Source of the DNA: Myxococcales bacterium
GTDB lineage: Bacteria > Myxococcota_A > Polyangia > Polyangiales > Houyiibacteriaceae
Length of the DNA stretch: 15,600 nucleotides
Assembly (NCBI GenBank): GCA_030622585.1
Contig: JAUXFZ010000011.1
Coordinates: 1-15,600 of the forward strand
Direction of reading: 5' to 3'
Part shown: positions 1 to 6,607 of the stretch, piece after piece
Layout: each line of letters begins with the position of its first letter
Numbering within the stretch: position 1 is the first letter of the stretch
Notes under the pieces: model-generated
Database searches by the model: none
Told to the model about the DNA's origin: nothing
What the model saw: the letters and a program-made list of their open reading frames with translations, nothing else
Translations under genes and position numbers: made by a program

Positions 1-674
1 CGCAAAACGGCCGCTCGATCGTGCCCATGAGCTCGATTCCCGACGCTGCAGACCTGCACGACATTCCGCAGGTCAAGTCGATGGGCATCCTCAACCGGGA
101 CGAGGGGCGCGACGCAGCGATGCCGGGCATCGTTCGCTTCACGTCGCCCGAGCAGGCCGCTGGCTACTTCATGCTCGGCGAAACCTCGAAGACCAGCGCA
201 GCAGGCAAGGACCGCGGCAAGACGCGTTCGCCATTCACGCAGCCGTTCTTCCCAGCGAAACACGGGCTGCAGGCGAAGCGCTTCGCGGAGCTTGCCGCGA
301 CCATGCCGGGCGTCACCATGTGGCTGATGAACACCGGTTACGTCGGTGGCGAGGCCAGCGACACCAAAGAGAACAACGCGCTCAAGGTCAAGATTCGCCA
401 TTCGAGCGCTATGCTCGAGGCGCTGCTCAGCGGCGCGATCAAATGGAAAAAGGATCCGGACTTCGGTTACGAGATCGTCGACGTCGACGCTCCCGAGAAC
501 GCCCACCTCGTCGCCCAGGTCCCTGCCGAGATTCTGAACCCGAGCCGCTTCTACGACGGCCGTGGGCGGCATGCCGACTACGAACAATGGGTCAGCCAAA
601 TGAAGGAAGCCCGCGCGGAGTTCCTCAAGAAATTCGGCGTCTCGGACGTCATCGTCGAGGCGATAGCGGGCTGA
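1..674 (+). CDS. Phosphoenolpyruvate carboxykinase-like protein (ATP type fold), C-terminal part, 5' truncated
   Basis: The reading frame is open from the left edge (first full codon at base 3) and ends with TGA at 672-674, giving about 223 C-terminal residues. The fragment lines up with the C-terminal lobe of ATP-dependent PEP carboxykinase, which interconverts oxaloacetate and PEP in gluconeogenesis. An Arg in MPGIVRFT sits where the family has the conserved Arg of PPVSRL. It is followed by a YFMLGETSKTSAAGKDRG block (family: FLSGFTAKLAGTERG), then LMNTGYVGG (family: LVNTGW) and EILNPSRFYD...YEQW (family: ILDPRNTY...PEQW). The nucleotide-binding P-loop would lie left of the window. Sequence divergence and the longer TSKTSAAGKDRGKTRSPF loop mean it could instead be a PEPCK-fold paralogue such as a DUF4914-type protein. 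The superfamily is fairly sure; the enzyme activity is less so. Confidence 0.72.
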   Translation, partial: QNGRSIVPMSSIPDAADLHDIPQVKSMGILNRDEGRDAAMPGIVRFTSPEQAAGYFMLGETSKTSAAGKDRGKTRSPFTQPFFPAKHGLQAKRFAELAATMPGVTMWLMNTGYVGGEASDTKENNALKVKIRHSSAMLEALLSGAIKWKKDPDFGYEIVDVDAPENAHLVAQVPAEILNPSRFYDGRGRHADYEQWVSQMKEARAEFLKKFGVSDVIVEAIAG

Positions 675-685
675 GTCGCAGCCTC

Positions 686-708
686 GGTCCCGTAGGTTTT
701 ACGGGCCC
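686..708 (+). terminator. Hairpin after the PEPCK-like gene, possible terminator
   Basis: CCCGTA (689-694) and TACGGG (700-705) form a perfect 6-bp stem around a 5-base loop. One mismatch further out the stem could continue with GG/CC (686-687 with 707-708). It starts 12 bases after the PEPCK-like stop and ends before the next gene. There is no T-tract after it, so intrinsic termination is only suggested. Confidence 0.35.
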
Positions 709-737
709 TCATCTGAGCTGTGGTAACAGCCTTGGGC

Positions 738-1274
738 GTGAAGCGATCTACGCTCCTGCCCGTCCTGCTGTGCTCATTGGTCGTCTCCTGTGTACTGCTC
801 GGGCACGTCCGGAGCGCCTCCGCGGACGCCTACGATCTGGTCGTCTTCGACGGGGTGTTCGGTGGCACCGTATCCAAGTTCAACGGCCGACGAAAATGGC
901 AGCCGACCCTGTGGTTGGACGGGTCCTATGGCGTGGCGGGGCCTCTACATGTCGGCGCTTACTTCCAATGGCTCGGAAAGAGCTGGCCGCTGGACGACCC
1001 CGGTTTCGGAGGCGGCGCCATGCTCGCGCTTCGGGGCAACATCAAGAGCCTTCGGCTCTCGGGCGCCTTTACAGGGGGCTACCTCGGCGTCCCGTTGGTA
1101 ACCCACGTGGAGGGCACCGGCACCATCGGCGCGTTCGCGGGCGTCGGGTATGGCCTCATCGACTGGTTGGGGCTTGAAGTGCGCGGTCGATGGACGCGAT
1201 ACTTCAAGATGCCGCCCGGCGCGCCAAACCAGGGGTGGAGCATCGAGGCCGGCTTCAGCTTCTTCATCAACTAG
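738..1274 (+). CDS. Small exported protein, probable outer-membrane beta-barrel
   Basis: I do not recognise a named family. Starting from GTG at 738 the product is 178 residues with an N-terminal signal peptide: KR after the start, a long hydrophobic core, and a likely signal peptidase I site after SASA, before DAYD. A weak lipobox-like VVSC lies inside the hydrophobic core but is less convincing. The mature part is rich in Gly, Trp, Tyr and Phe in alternating polar and apolar stretches (LWLDGSYGV, VGAYFQWLG, LRLSGAFTGGYLG, LEVRGRW) and ends in SIEAGFSFFIN, which resembles the terminal strand of outer-membrane barrels. An in-frame GTG at 720 would add six residues. Neither start has a clear ribosome binding site, and 738 is preferred because it puts the basic residues at the N-terminus. 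The stop codon lies inside the 1271-1397 inverted repeat. Confidence 0.6.
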   Translation: MKRSTLLPVLLCSLVVSCVLLGHVRSASADAYDLVVFDGVFGGTVSKFNGRRKWQPTLWLDGSYGVAGPLHVGAYFQWLGKSWPLDDPGFGGGAMLALRGNIKSLRLSGAFTGGYLGVPLVTHVEGTGTIGAFAGVGYGLIDWLGLEVRGRWTRYFKMPPGAPNQGWSIEAGFSFFIN

Positions 1275-1397
1275 AGCACGGATCTTTTCGCTTGTGGTCG
1301 GCTTACCTCCTCGTTCGCTCCCTGCGAGGTACTAGTGTACCTCTCAGTCGCTCTCTGCGGGGGCGCTCGACCACAAACGAAAATCTCCGCACTCTAG
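1271..1397. repeat. 127-bp interrupted inverted-repeat element (MITE-like or bidirectional terminator)
   Basis: The 30-base left arm (1271-1300) and the right arm (1368-1397) are reverse complements at 25 of 30 positions. Both arms end in CTAG and share the core CGACCACAA-CGAAAA. In the centre, GAGGTAC (1326-1332) and GTACCTC (1337-1343) pair perfectly around TAGT. The segments either side of the centre are instead imperfect direct copies (TCGCTCCCTGCGAGG and TCGCTCTCTGCGGGG). The element sits between convergent genes and supplies the stop codon of the left one. No transposase is present. It may be a miniature transposable element, a REP-like extragenic palindrome or simply a strong bidirectional terminator. 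Confidence 0.6.
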
Positions 1398-1441
1398 GGC
1401 GACATATCGAGGCGCAGACCGGAGAGTGCTTCGCGAGTTCG

Positions 1442-2284
1442 CTATCTCTGCTTGAGGTTGTCCACCGCGCGTTGCGCGCGCTGCGCTGCTTCGGGCTCGC
1501 TCTTTTCGGTGGCTTGGATGTAACGTTCGAACGTGGCGATCGCCATCTTGGTGTTGCCAACCTTCTCGTAGCAAGACGCCAAGTCGAACAAAAGGTCAGC
1601 CGGGCCGCCGTCGCCGAGCTCGATCGCTTGAATGTAGATCGGGATTGCGGTCTTGTACCGCTTCGCGCCGCGCAAAGAGATCGCCAAGTTGCGGGAGATG
1701 TCCGGGTCGTACGGCGCCGCTTTGCTCGCCTGCTCGTGGGCCTCGATCGCCGCGTCGTATCGTCGCGCCTTGCGGAGCGCCACGCCAAGATTGTTTAGCA
1801 GCTGCGGGTCGTTCGGGACGACCTTCAGCGCCTTCTGGTACGTCGCGATCGCGGCGTCGTTGTTCTTTGATTTGCGGTAAGCCACACCGAGGTTGAGCCA
1901 ATGGTTGGTGTGCTTGGGCTCGAGTTCCGTAGCCTTTTTGAGGTACTTCACCGCCTCTGCCAGGCGGTCGAGCCGGAGCAGGGCCGCCCCCGCCAGACCG
2001 TAGGCGCGACCCTCTTTGGGCTGGAGCTCAATCGCGCGTTTGAAGGCGCTGAGCGCGGCTTCGAATCGACCGAGCCTCCGTAAGATCGAACCACGGGCGA
2101 GATGGCCTTGGGCATAGGTCGGCCTTGCGGCTACCGCGAGGTCGATCTCCGCGAGCGCCTCCTCGTACTGGCCCTGAGCGCGTAGTGTCTTGGCGAGCTG
2201 ATAGTGAGCGTCTGCCGCGTCGGCCATGGAGACAGACGCCGTCAGCCATAGTGCGCACCCGAGCACCGCCCCAATCCTTTGCAC
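1442..2284 (-). CDS. Exported tetratricopeptide-repeat (TPR) protein
   Basis: The product is about 280 residues and is built almost entirely of TPR units of 34 residues, about seven in series from residue 26 to near the end. Each shows the usual pattern of small and aromatic residues, for example W-LNLGVAYRK...A-YQKAL-V-P. TPR arrays are scaffolds for protein partners. The chosen start is GTG at 2284, because it gives a signal peptide (MQRIGAVLGCALWLTASVSMADA) with a plausible cut after SMA or ADA, so the array should lie in the periplasm. The frame stays open far upstream, but that extension runs inside the M50 gene. The gene follows the M50 protease gene after 26 bases on the same strand, suggesting co-transcription. 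Its partners cannot be told from sequence. Confidence 0.82.
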   Translation of the reverse strand: MQRIGAVLGCALWLTASVSMADAADAHYQLAKTLRAQGQYEEALAEIDLAVAARPTYAQGHLARGSILRRLGRFEAALSAFKRAIELQPKEGRAYGLAGAALLRLDRLAEAVKYLKKATELEPKHTNHWLNLGVAYRKSKNNDAAIATYQKALKVVPNDPQLLNNLGVALRKARRYDAAIEAHEQASKAAPYDPDISRNLAISLRGAKRYKTAIPIYIQAIELGDGGPADLLFDLASCYEKVGNTKMAIATFERYIQATEKSEPEAAQRAQRAVDNLKQR

Positions 2285-2310
2285 GGGCTCACAATAGCAC
2301 GGGACGCCGG

Positions 2311-3003
2311 CTACATACCCCAATGCAGCACGCGGATGGCCGCCTTGAACACCGGTGGTATCAAGCGACCGAATATGAACCACGCGATGAGCAGGCCCAT
2401 CAGTGAGCCGCCGCCGGAGAAAAGCCCGAACCACTTGTCGCGGAGCCGGTCGTTCAGTATCAGAGGGACGATCGCGTATCCGTCGAGCGGGGGCAGCGGA
2501 ATGAGGTTGAACGTGCCGAGGACGACGTTGATCGAAAACAGAACGCTCAAGAAAAGAGCCAGCCCCTGGGCGACACCGGAAGGCGCGACCGCCAGGGTTT
2601 CGAGGCTCAGCCCGTCGATGGGCAGCGTGAAGTAACCGGTCTCGACTCCCACTCGGATCGCTACGGCGGCGAGGAAAACTAGGGCAAAATTCGCCGCAGG
2701 ACCCGCCGCGGCCATGCTGGCGGCGCGCCTTGGGTGACGTTTCGCCCACGCCGCGTCGTAGGGTGCGCTGGCCCAACCGATCATCCAGCCGCCGCCCTGC
2801 AGGAAGAACGACAAGATGGGAACCACGAGCGTGCCGAACGGCTCTCTCCTGATGTGTGGCAATGGGTCGAGCGTCACCTGGGCGGCGGCGGTCGAATCAC
2901 CGCCGAGCTTACCCACGAGGGCGTGCGCCGCCTCGTGGCAGGTGAGCGATAGCAGAAACGCTGCAAGCCAGAGGGGGAGCGTGGCGAGAAGATGAACGTC
3001 CAT
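2311..3003 (-). CDS. M50-family (site-2 protease-like) membrane metalloprotease
   Basis: The product is 230 residues and strongly hydrophobic, with several membrane segments. The first segment carries the zinc motif HEAAH (His23, Glu24, His27). A later segment carries NLIPLPPLDG at 166-175, whose Asp174 is the usual third zinc ligand. GPAAN (101-105) is also typical. These are the hallmarks of compact site-2 proteases, which cut transmembrane segments inside the lipid bilayer. No PDZ or CBS domain is present, so this is a minimal form like those often annotated 'site-2 protease family protein'. The start ATG is 2 bases past the stop of the ArsC-type gene, and the TPR gene follows closely, so the three are probably one transcript. 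The substrate is unknown. Confidence 0.88.
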   Translation of the reverse strand: MDVHLLATLPLWLAAFLLSLTCHEAAHALVGKLGGDSTAAAQVTLDPLPHIRREPFGTLVVPILSFFLQGGGWMIGWASAPYDAAWAKRHPRRAASMAAAGPAANFALVFLAAVAIRVGVETGYFTLPIDGLSLETLAVAPSGVAQGLALFLSVLFSINVVLGTFNLIPLPPLDGYAIVPLILNDRLRDKWFGLFSGGGSLMGLLIAWFIFGRLIPPVFKAAIRVLHWGM

Positions 3004-3005
3004 GG

Positions 3006-3359
3006 CTACTCGAAGAGCTCGATGACGTTTTCAGGAGGTCGCCCGAGGACCGCGTGCTTGCCCCGCAAGACGACTGGGCGCTCGATGAGGACGGGATTGG
3101 CGGCCATTGCAGCCAGGAGCTCGGCGTCGCTCAGACCCTCATCGCGTAGGGCTAGCTCGCGGTAGGGCGCTTCCTTCGTTCGCATGAGGTCGCGAGGCGC
3201 GAACCCGAGCGCCTTCAAGGCATCGGCCAATTCCGCTTCAGAGGGCGGCGTTTTCAGATACTCGACGACGATAGGCTCGATGCCGCGCTCGCGAATGAGC
3301 TGCAACGTCTGACGTGACTTGCTGCAACGAGGGTTGTGCCAAATCGTGGTGCTCGACAT
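3006..3359 (-). CDS. arsC: Arsenate reductase, ArsC glutaredoxin-dependent type
   Basis: The product is 117 residues. With ATG at 3359 the key residues fall at the same numbers as in plasmid R773 ArsC: the nucleophile Cys12 in HNPRCSKS and the arsenate-binding triad Arg60, Arg94 and Arg107. Other family blocks include EYLKTPPSEAEL, PYRELAL and ANPVLIERPVV. Such enzymes reduce arsenate to arsenite in the cytoplasm using glutathione and glutaredoxin. Related Spx/YffB proteins share the fold, but the full Arg triad favours ArsC. An in-frame ATG at 3377 would add six residues, and the much longer frame upstream would run into the divergent gene. No arsR, arsB or acr3 neighbour is visible. The gene heads the run with the M50 and TPR genes, so its role may be general rather than part of an ars operon. 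Confidence 0.85.
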   Translation of the reverse strand: MSSTTIWHNPRCSKSRQTLQLIRERGIEPIVVEYLKTPPSEAELADALKALGFAPRDLMRTKEAPYRELALRDEGLSDAELLAAMAANPVLIERPVVLRGKHAVLGRPPENVIELFE

Positions 3360-3379
3360 GCCGTTGCGTGAAGGCATGT
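3356..3379. promoter_or_regulatory. Inverted repeat over the arsC start, possible operator or mRNA hairpin
   Basis: ACATGCC (3356-3362) and GGCATGT (3373-3379) are perfect 7-base reverse complements separated by 10 bases. They lie in the short divergent gap between arsC and the DUF547 gene and cover the arsC start codon. The spacing would suit a dimeric regulator, or the mRNA could fold and hide the start. The symmetry also follows partly from two in-frame ATG codons, so it may be chance. Confidence 0.3.
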
Positions 3380-3411
3380 AACGATTCGGGGCTGCGTGCA
3401 ATACTCCCGCT

Positions 3412-4296
3412 GTGACCGAAGGACCGAAACCCTGGTACGGACGCTGGTGGGCGGTGGTCCTTCTGATCGCGTTGGTCATCGGCGCCGCCGGGCTGCTCAC
3501 GATCGAGGCGCTTGGCCTGCGTTCGGTCACGGTCGACGCGCAGCCGCTCGACCAGCCCGAGAACGGGTTCGACTACGATTGGTGGGACGGCGCGCTTGGC
3601 CGATGGGTGCGTCCGACGGGCGTTGACTACGACGCCGTCCGTTCGGAAGAGAACGATCTGCGCCGTTTCATTGCCACGCTGGGAGAGATCGGGCCGCGCG
3701 CGACCCCCGAGCGCTTCACGGCTGAGCCCGATCGGCTCGCCTACTACATCAATGCCTACAACGCGCTCGTCCTGTTTGCGGTCGTCGACAATTGGCAGAT
3801 CGACAGCGTGCACGATGTTCGAGGTTGGTTGGACCCGAGGGCAGGGTTTGGATTCTTCTACGGCCTCCGTTTTCGGCTCGATGGGAGGGGGGTCAACCTC
3901 TACGATCTCGAGAACGACGTGATTCGCGGCTTCGACGACGCGCGGATTCACGCCGCGATCAACTGCGCTTCGAAGTCATGCCCTGCCTTGATGCCCTACG
4001 CGTTCGAACCTGCGGCGCTCGACGAGCAACTCGACACGGTCACGCGCGACTTCTGCTCCGACCCGATCCACGTCCGCGTCGATGACGACGCCGAAGAGAT
4101 TCAGCTCTCGGCGATCTTCGATTGGTATCAGATCGACTTCAAGGAATACGCCCGGCGCCTGGGCCGGCCGGCGACGGTCGTGGACTTCATTTTGGCGTTT
4201 GCCTCGTCTGATGTGGCCGCCGACCTCGAGCGAGCACAAAGCGCGGATTTTGACGTGGTTTTTCGGCCCTACGATTGGGCACTCAACCGCCAGTGA
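3412..4296 (+). CDS. Membrane-anchored DUF547 protein
   Basis: The product is 294 residues. A hydrophobic segment at about 13-31, after a short basic N-terminus, is a probable uncleaved anchor or signal sequence placing the rest in the periplasm. The remainder matches the DUF547 family: GVDYDAV near 70-76, LAYYINAYNALVLF at 109-122 (the family usually reads FWINAYNAL), LYDLEND, then RIHAAINCASKSCPAL at 178-192, and LDEQL...F beyond. DUF547 proteins are common in bacteria and have no settled function. Start: GTG at 3412 is the first usable codon and has no clear ribosome binding site, so a leaderless mRNA is possible. It is divergent from arsC with only 52 bases between them, so both promoters must lie in that gap or inside the genes. 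Confidence 0.82.
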   Translation: MTEGPKPWYGRWWAVVLLIALVIGAAGLLTIEALGLRSVTVDAQPLDQPENGFDYDWWDGALGRWVRPTGVDYDAVRSEENDLRRFIATLGEIGPRATPERFTAEPDRLAYYINAYNALVLFAVVDNWQIDSVHDVRGWLDPRAGFGFFYGLRFRLDGRGVNLYDLENDVIRGFDDARIHAAINCASKSCPALMPYAFEPAALDEQLDTVTRDFCSDPIHVRVDDDAEEIQLSAIFDWYQIDFKEYARRLGRPATVVDFILAFASSDVAADLERAQSADFDVVFRPYDWALNRQ

Positions 4297-4319
4297 AGCA
4301 CTCGCTTACACAAAAATAC

Positions 4320-4342
4320 GGCACAACTCGACGAAGAGTGCC
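4320..4342 (+). terminator. Weak hairpin in the gap after the DUF547 gene
   Basis: GGCAC (4320-4324) pairs with GTGCC (4338-4342), and CTC/GAG can extend the stem past a bulge. It lies 23 bases after the DUF547 stop in the 93-base gap before the next gene. The gap is less GC-rich than its surroundings, so it could also hold the promoter for 4390. No T-tract follows the hairpin, and termination is uncertain. Confidence 0.22.
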
Positions 4343-4389
4343 ATAGCTGATTAGGCTTTAGGGATGATTCGGGGGGATCAGCGCGCGAA

Positions 4390-4836
4390 ATGAAACGCTT
4401 TGCTTCGCTCACGTGCGGTGTGCTGTTGGCTTTGGTGGTCGCAGGGTGTCCGGCGAGTTTGTCGAATCCGGAGGACTTCATCGACGGGGGGACGGTCGAG
4501 AAGGAAGCCGAGACCATCCTGGCGGAGAGCTGCGGCACCACCGGTTGCCACGATGCCTCCCCGCAGGCGGCGGCCGGGCTCGATCTCATCTCGCTGAACG
4601 TTGAAAGCCGTGTCGTCGGCATCAACGCCATCGGGCTAGGCTGCGAAAGCGATATCTTGGTCGTCGCCGGCGATCCGGAGGGGAGCTACCTGCTGGACAA
4701 GGTGCTCGATCTACCCGCCATCTGCGGGCTCCAGATGCCCCTCGTGGGCAGCCTCCCGGCGGACGAAATAGAGATTCTTCGACAGTGGATTATCGATTTG
4801 GGCGGTTCCGGGGACGGTGCTGTAGACGGGGGGTAG
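4390..4836 (+). CDS. Lipoprotein with a CX4CH haem-binding-like site
   Basis: The product is 148 residues. The signal peptide ends in a lipobox VAGC, making Cys20 the lipidated residue. At 48-54 it reads CGTTGCH, a CX4CH arrangement, just after a short helix (AETILAESC). Near the C-terminus there is GLQMPLVGSLPADEIEILRQWI, very like the MP-G--L---EI--I--WI end of small cytochrome c-like domains in planctomycetes and delta-proteobacteria, where the Met (here Met116) is the distal haem ligand. Attached c-haem normally uses CXXCH; CX4CH is known in some multihaem cytochromes. Two further Cys (85 and 112) could instead pair in disulfides. So it may be a monohaem electron carrier or a relic with a structural fold. 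The next gene starts 3 bases after the stop, implying co-translation. Confidence 0.68.
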   Translation: MKRFASLTCGVLLALVVAGCPASLSNPEDFIDGGTVEKEAETILAESCGTTGCHDASPQAAAGLDLISLNVESRVVGINAIGLGCESDILVVAGDPEGSYLLDKVLDLPAICGLQMPLVGSLPADEIEILRQWIIDLGGSGDGAVDGG

Positions 4837-4839
4837 ACG

Positions 4840-6552
4840 ATGGGGTCGTTGCGCTTCGGCGTCCTTACAATCTTGTTGAGTGTGTTGTCGGTGCCGGCTG
4901 CGGCATCGGCCGATGACGGCGCAGCTGCGTTGTTGCCGTTCCGAGGTCCACAGGCATCCAAAGTTCGCCAGAGCGTTCAAAAGCGCCTGCGAGCCGCCGA
5001 CGTTCCGATGGTGCCGCTCAAACGGGTGACCGCGACTGTCAAGAAGACGAAAGGCTACGCCAAGCAGGCGGGCAAGCTCGAAGCGAGCGTGCTCGTGCGA
5101 ACCCGGCTTCGGCGCGTCGAAGGTCGGTGGATTGCGGACACCGAAGTCCGTAACGCGAAGGGACAGCGGGTCGAGAAGTTTAGGACCAACTCTTCGAGCA
5201 CTACGCGACTGGCCAACCGCATCGTCGCTCAACTGATGAAGACTGGTCGCATGCCAGGCGCCGCTGCAGTCGCGGCGGCCGAGCCTGATCAGGAACCCGC
5301 ACCGCCGACCCAGCCTCGGATCGTCGTCAGGCCCTTCACCGGCGCGCAAGCAGCCAAAATTCGGGGCGCCGCGGTTCGTGGGCTCCGCTCGGAACCTGTC
5401 GAGCTCTTCCCCAACAAGCAGTTCGTAGGCAAGGCGCGAAGCCTTGGCGTGAACCTCGATGCGGATGGTGGACACATCGCGCCGGCGAGCGCTCTTGCGG
5501 TGAGCGGGCTCATCGAGGGCGACGTGTTGCACGAAGATGGAGTTTGGTCCGCCTACGTTCGTTTGGTCGATGGAGGCAGTGCGACGGTGATCAGTCAGCA
5601 CTTCTACGATGCGAACACCTCCGCGGCCCTAGCGAAGTCCGTGCAAGCGGGAGTTGGATCCGATTTTCGCAAGGAGATAAAGAAGCTTGGCGTGGCAGTT
5701 CCGCTCACCGTCGCGATCGTTCCGGCGACCGCCGTGACTGCGGCGCCGGCCGTGGCGACCCCGAAAGCGGCGAAGGCAACGGTCACATACAAGGCGACGC
5801 GGACGCAGGAAGAACGGCCTGCGGCGGTGGACATCGAGATCGACTTCCGTTTGGTGCACCGCAACTTCAGGTATGAGGATGACCTGCGCGGCGACCTGCG
5901 CGACTACAAGCTACGCATCGGTCCGGGCGTGGCGACGAAGTTCCAGTACTTCCCGGGCGCTCATTTCACGGCTGGCGTCGGCGCCCAATTTGGTATCGAC
6001 TTCGAATGGGAGCGCTTGTTCAACTTCGACTCGACTCGCGCTGATGGCACCAAGTTCCCGACGGAGTCCCAGCAGTTTTTGGTGGGCTTGCGTTGGCGAT
6101 ACCCGACCGGGCGTTGGGAGCCATCCATCGTCGTCGACTACGGCGTGCATAGCTTTAGGTTCGGTGTGTCCGGTCCGCCGGTGCCGGGCGAAGATAATAC
6201 GGCTGGGATCCCAAGCGTGAAGTACGAGTTCTTGCGAATCGGTGCTGGCTTCCGGGTTGGTATTGGCAGCAAAGAGCAGTTCATCGTCGCGGCCAGCGCC
6301 GCGTTCCGCGGAGTCTTCTCCGTCGGGGGCATCGGCACGGTCCAGTGGTTCCCCGAGGCCAAGGCCAACGGCATGGACGCGATGCTGATGCTCGGCTACG
6401 CGCTGCCGATGGGCTTCGAAATCCGCATTGGCGCAGACTACCGACGCTACTGGTTCGACCTCAACCCGGTGGCCCCGGACCCGCCCTACGTCGCTGGTGG
6501 GGCCCTAGACCAATATTGGGGCTTCTCGATTGGCGCAGCCTGGCGCCGCTAG
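4840..6552 (+). CDS. Exported protein with two related N-terminal modules and a C-terminal outer-membrane barrel
   Basis: The product is 570 residues; I know no named family for the whole. A signal peptide ends about residue 24 (PAAASA-DD). Module A (about 27-136) begins AALLPFRGPQASKVRQSVQ. Module B (about 158-284) begins IVVRPFTGAQAAKIRGAAV. Both continue as helix, strands and a second helix, so they look like a duplicated alpha/beta domain of the kind seen at the start of TolB, CsgG and LpoB-like proteins ('-v-PF-g---').  A low-complexity Ala/Thr/Pro linker (about 285-325) leads to about 240 residues of alternating strands rich in Tyr, Phe, Trp and Gly (330-570), a probable barrel. A GGGGGG run at 4828-4833, 6 bases before ATG, is a reasonable ribosome binding site. 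It follows the lipoprotein gene by 3 bases. Role unknown; an outer-membrane channel or anchoring complex fits. Confidence 0.72.
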   Translation: MGSLRFGVLTILLSVLSVPAAASADDGAAALLPFRGPQASKVRQSVQKRLRAADVPMVPLKRVTATVKKTKGYAKQAGKLEASVLVRTRLRRVEGRWIADTEVRNAKGQRVEKFRTNSSSTTRLANRIVAQLMKTGRMPGAAAVAAAEPDQEPAPPTQPRIVVRPFTGAQAAKIRGAAVRGLRSEPVELFPNKQFVGKARSLGVNLDADGGHIAPASALAVSGLIEGDVLHEDGVWSAYVRLVDGGSATVISQHFYDANTSAALAKSVQAGVGSDFRKEIKKLGVAVPLTVAIVPATAVTAAPAVATPKAAKATVTYKATRTQEERPAAVDIEIDFRLVHRNFRYEDDLRGDLRDYKLRIGPGVATKFQYFPGAHFTAGVGAQFGIDFEWERLFNFDSTRADGTKFPTESQQFLVGLRWRYPTGRWEPSIVVDYGVHSFRFGVSGPPVPGEDNTAGIPSVKYEFLRIGAGFRVGIGSKEQFIVAASAAFRGVFSVGGIGTVQWFPEAKANGMDAMLMLGYALPMGFEIRIGADYRRYWFDLNPVAPDPPYVAGGALDQYWGFSIGAAWRR

Positions 6553-6607
6553 GCACGGATTGCTCCGCGAAGTACCGCTGCTCGCCTTTGCCCGCTAAGC
6601 TCCGCCC

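Noticed and set aside
320..1177. Long plus-strand ORF across the end of the PEPCK-like gene and the next gene
   Set aside because: Arg-rich, low-complexity product in a shifted frame over two better-supported genes; a GC-rich shadow.
1190..1798. Plus-strand ORF across the inverted repeat and the 3' part of the TPR gene
   Set aside because: Antisense to clear TPR repeats and without any recognisable motif.
2285..2776. N-terminal extension of the TPR protein
   Set aside because: Overlaps the M50 gene in another frame; GTG at 2284 gives a proper signal peptide.
3360..3530. N-terminal extension of ArsC
   Set aside because: Family length and the Cys12/Arg60/Arg94/Arg107 numbering fit ATG at 3359; the extension overlaps the divergent gene.
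3238..3951. Minus-strand ORF antisense to the DUF547 gene
   Set aside because: The DUF547 motifs on the plus strand are clear; this is a shadow with no features.
4711..5601. Long minus-strand ORF inside the duplicated-module gene
   Set aside because: Composition typical of antisense GC-rich DNA; the plus frame has a signal peptide and internal repeats.
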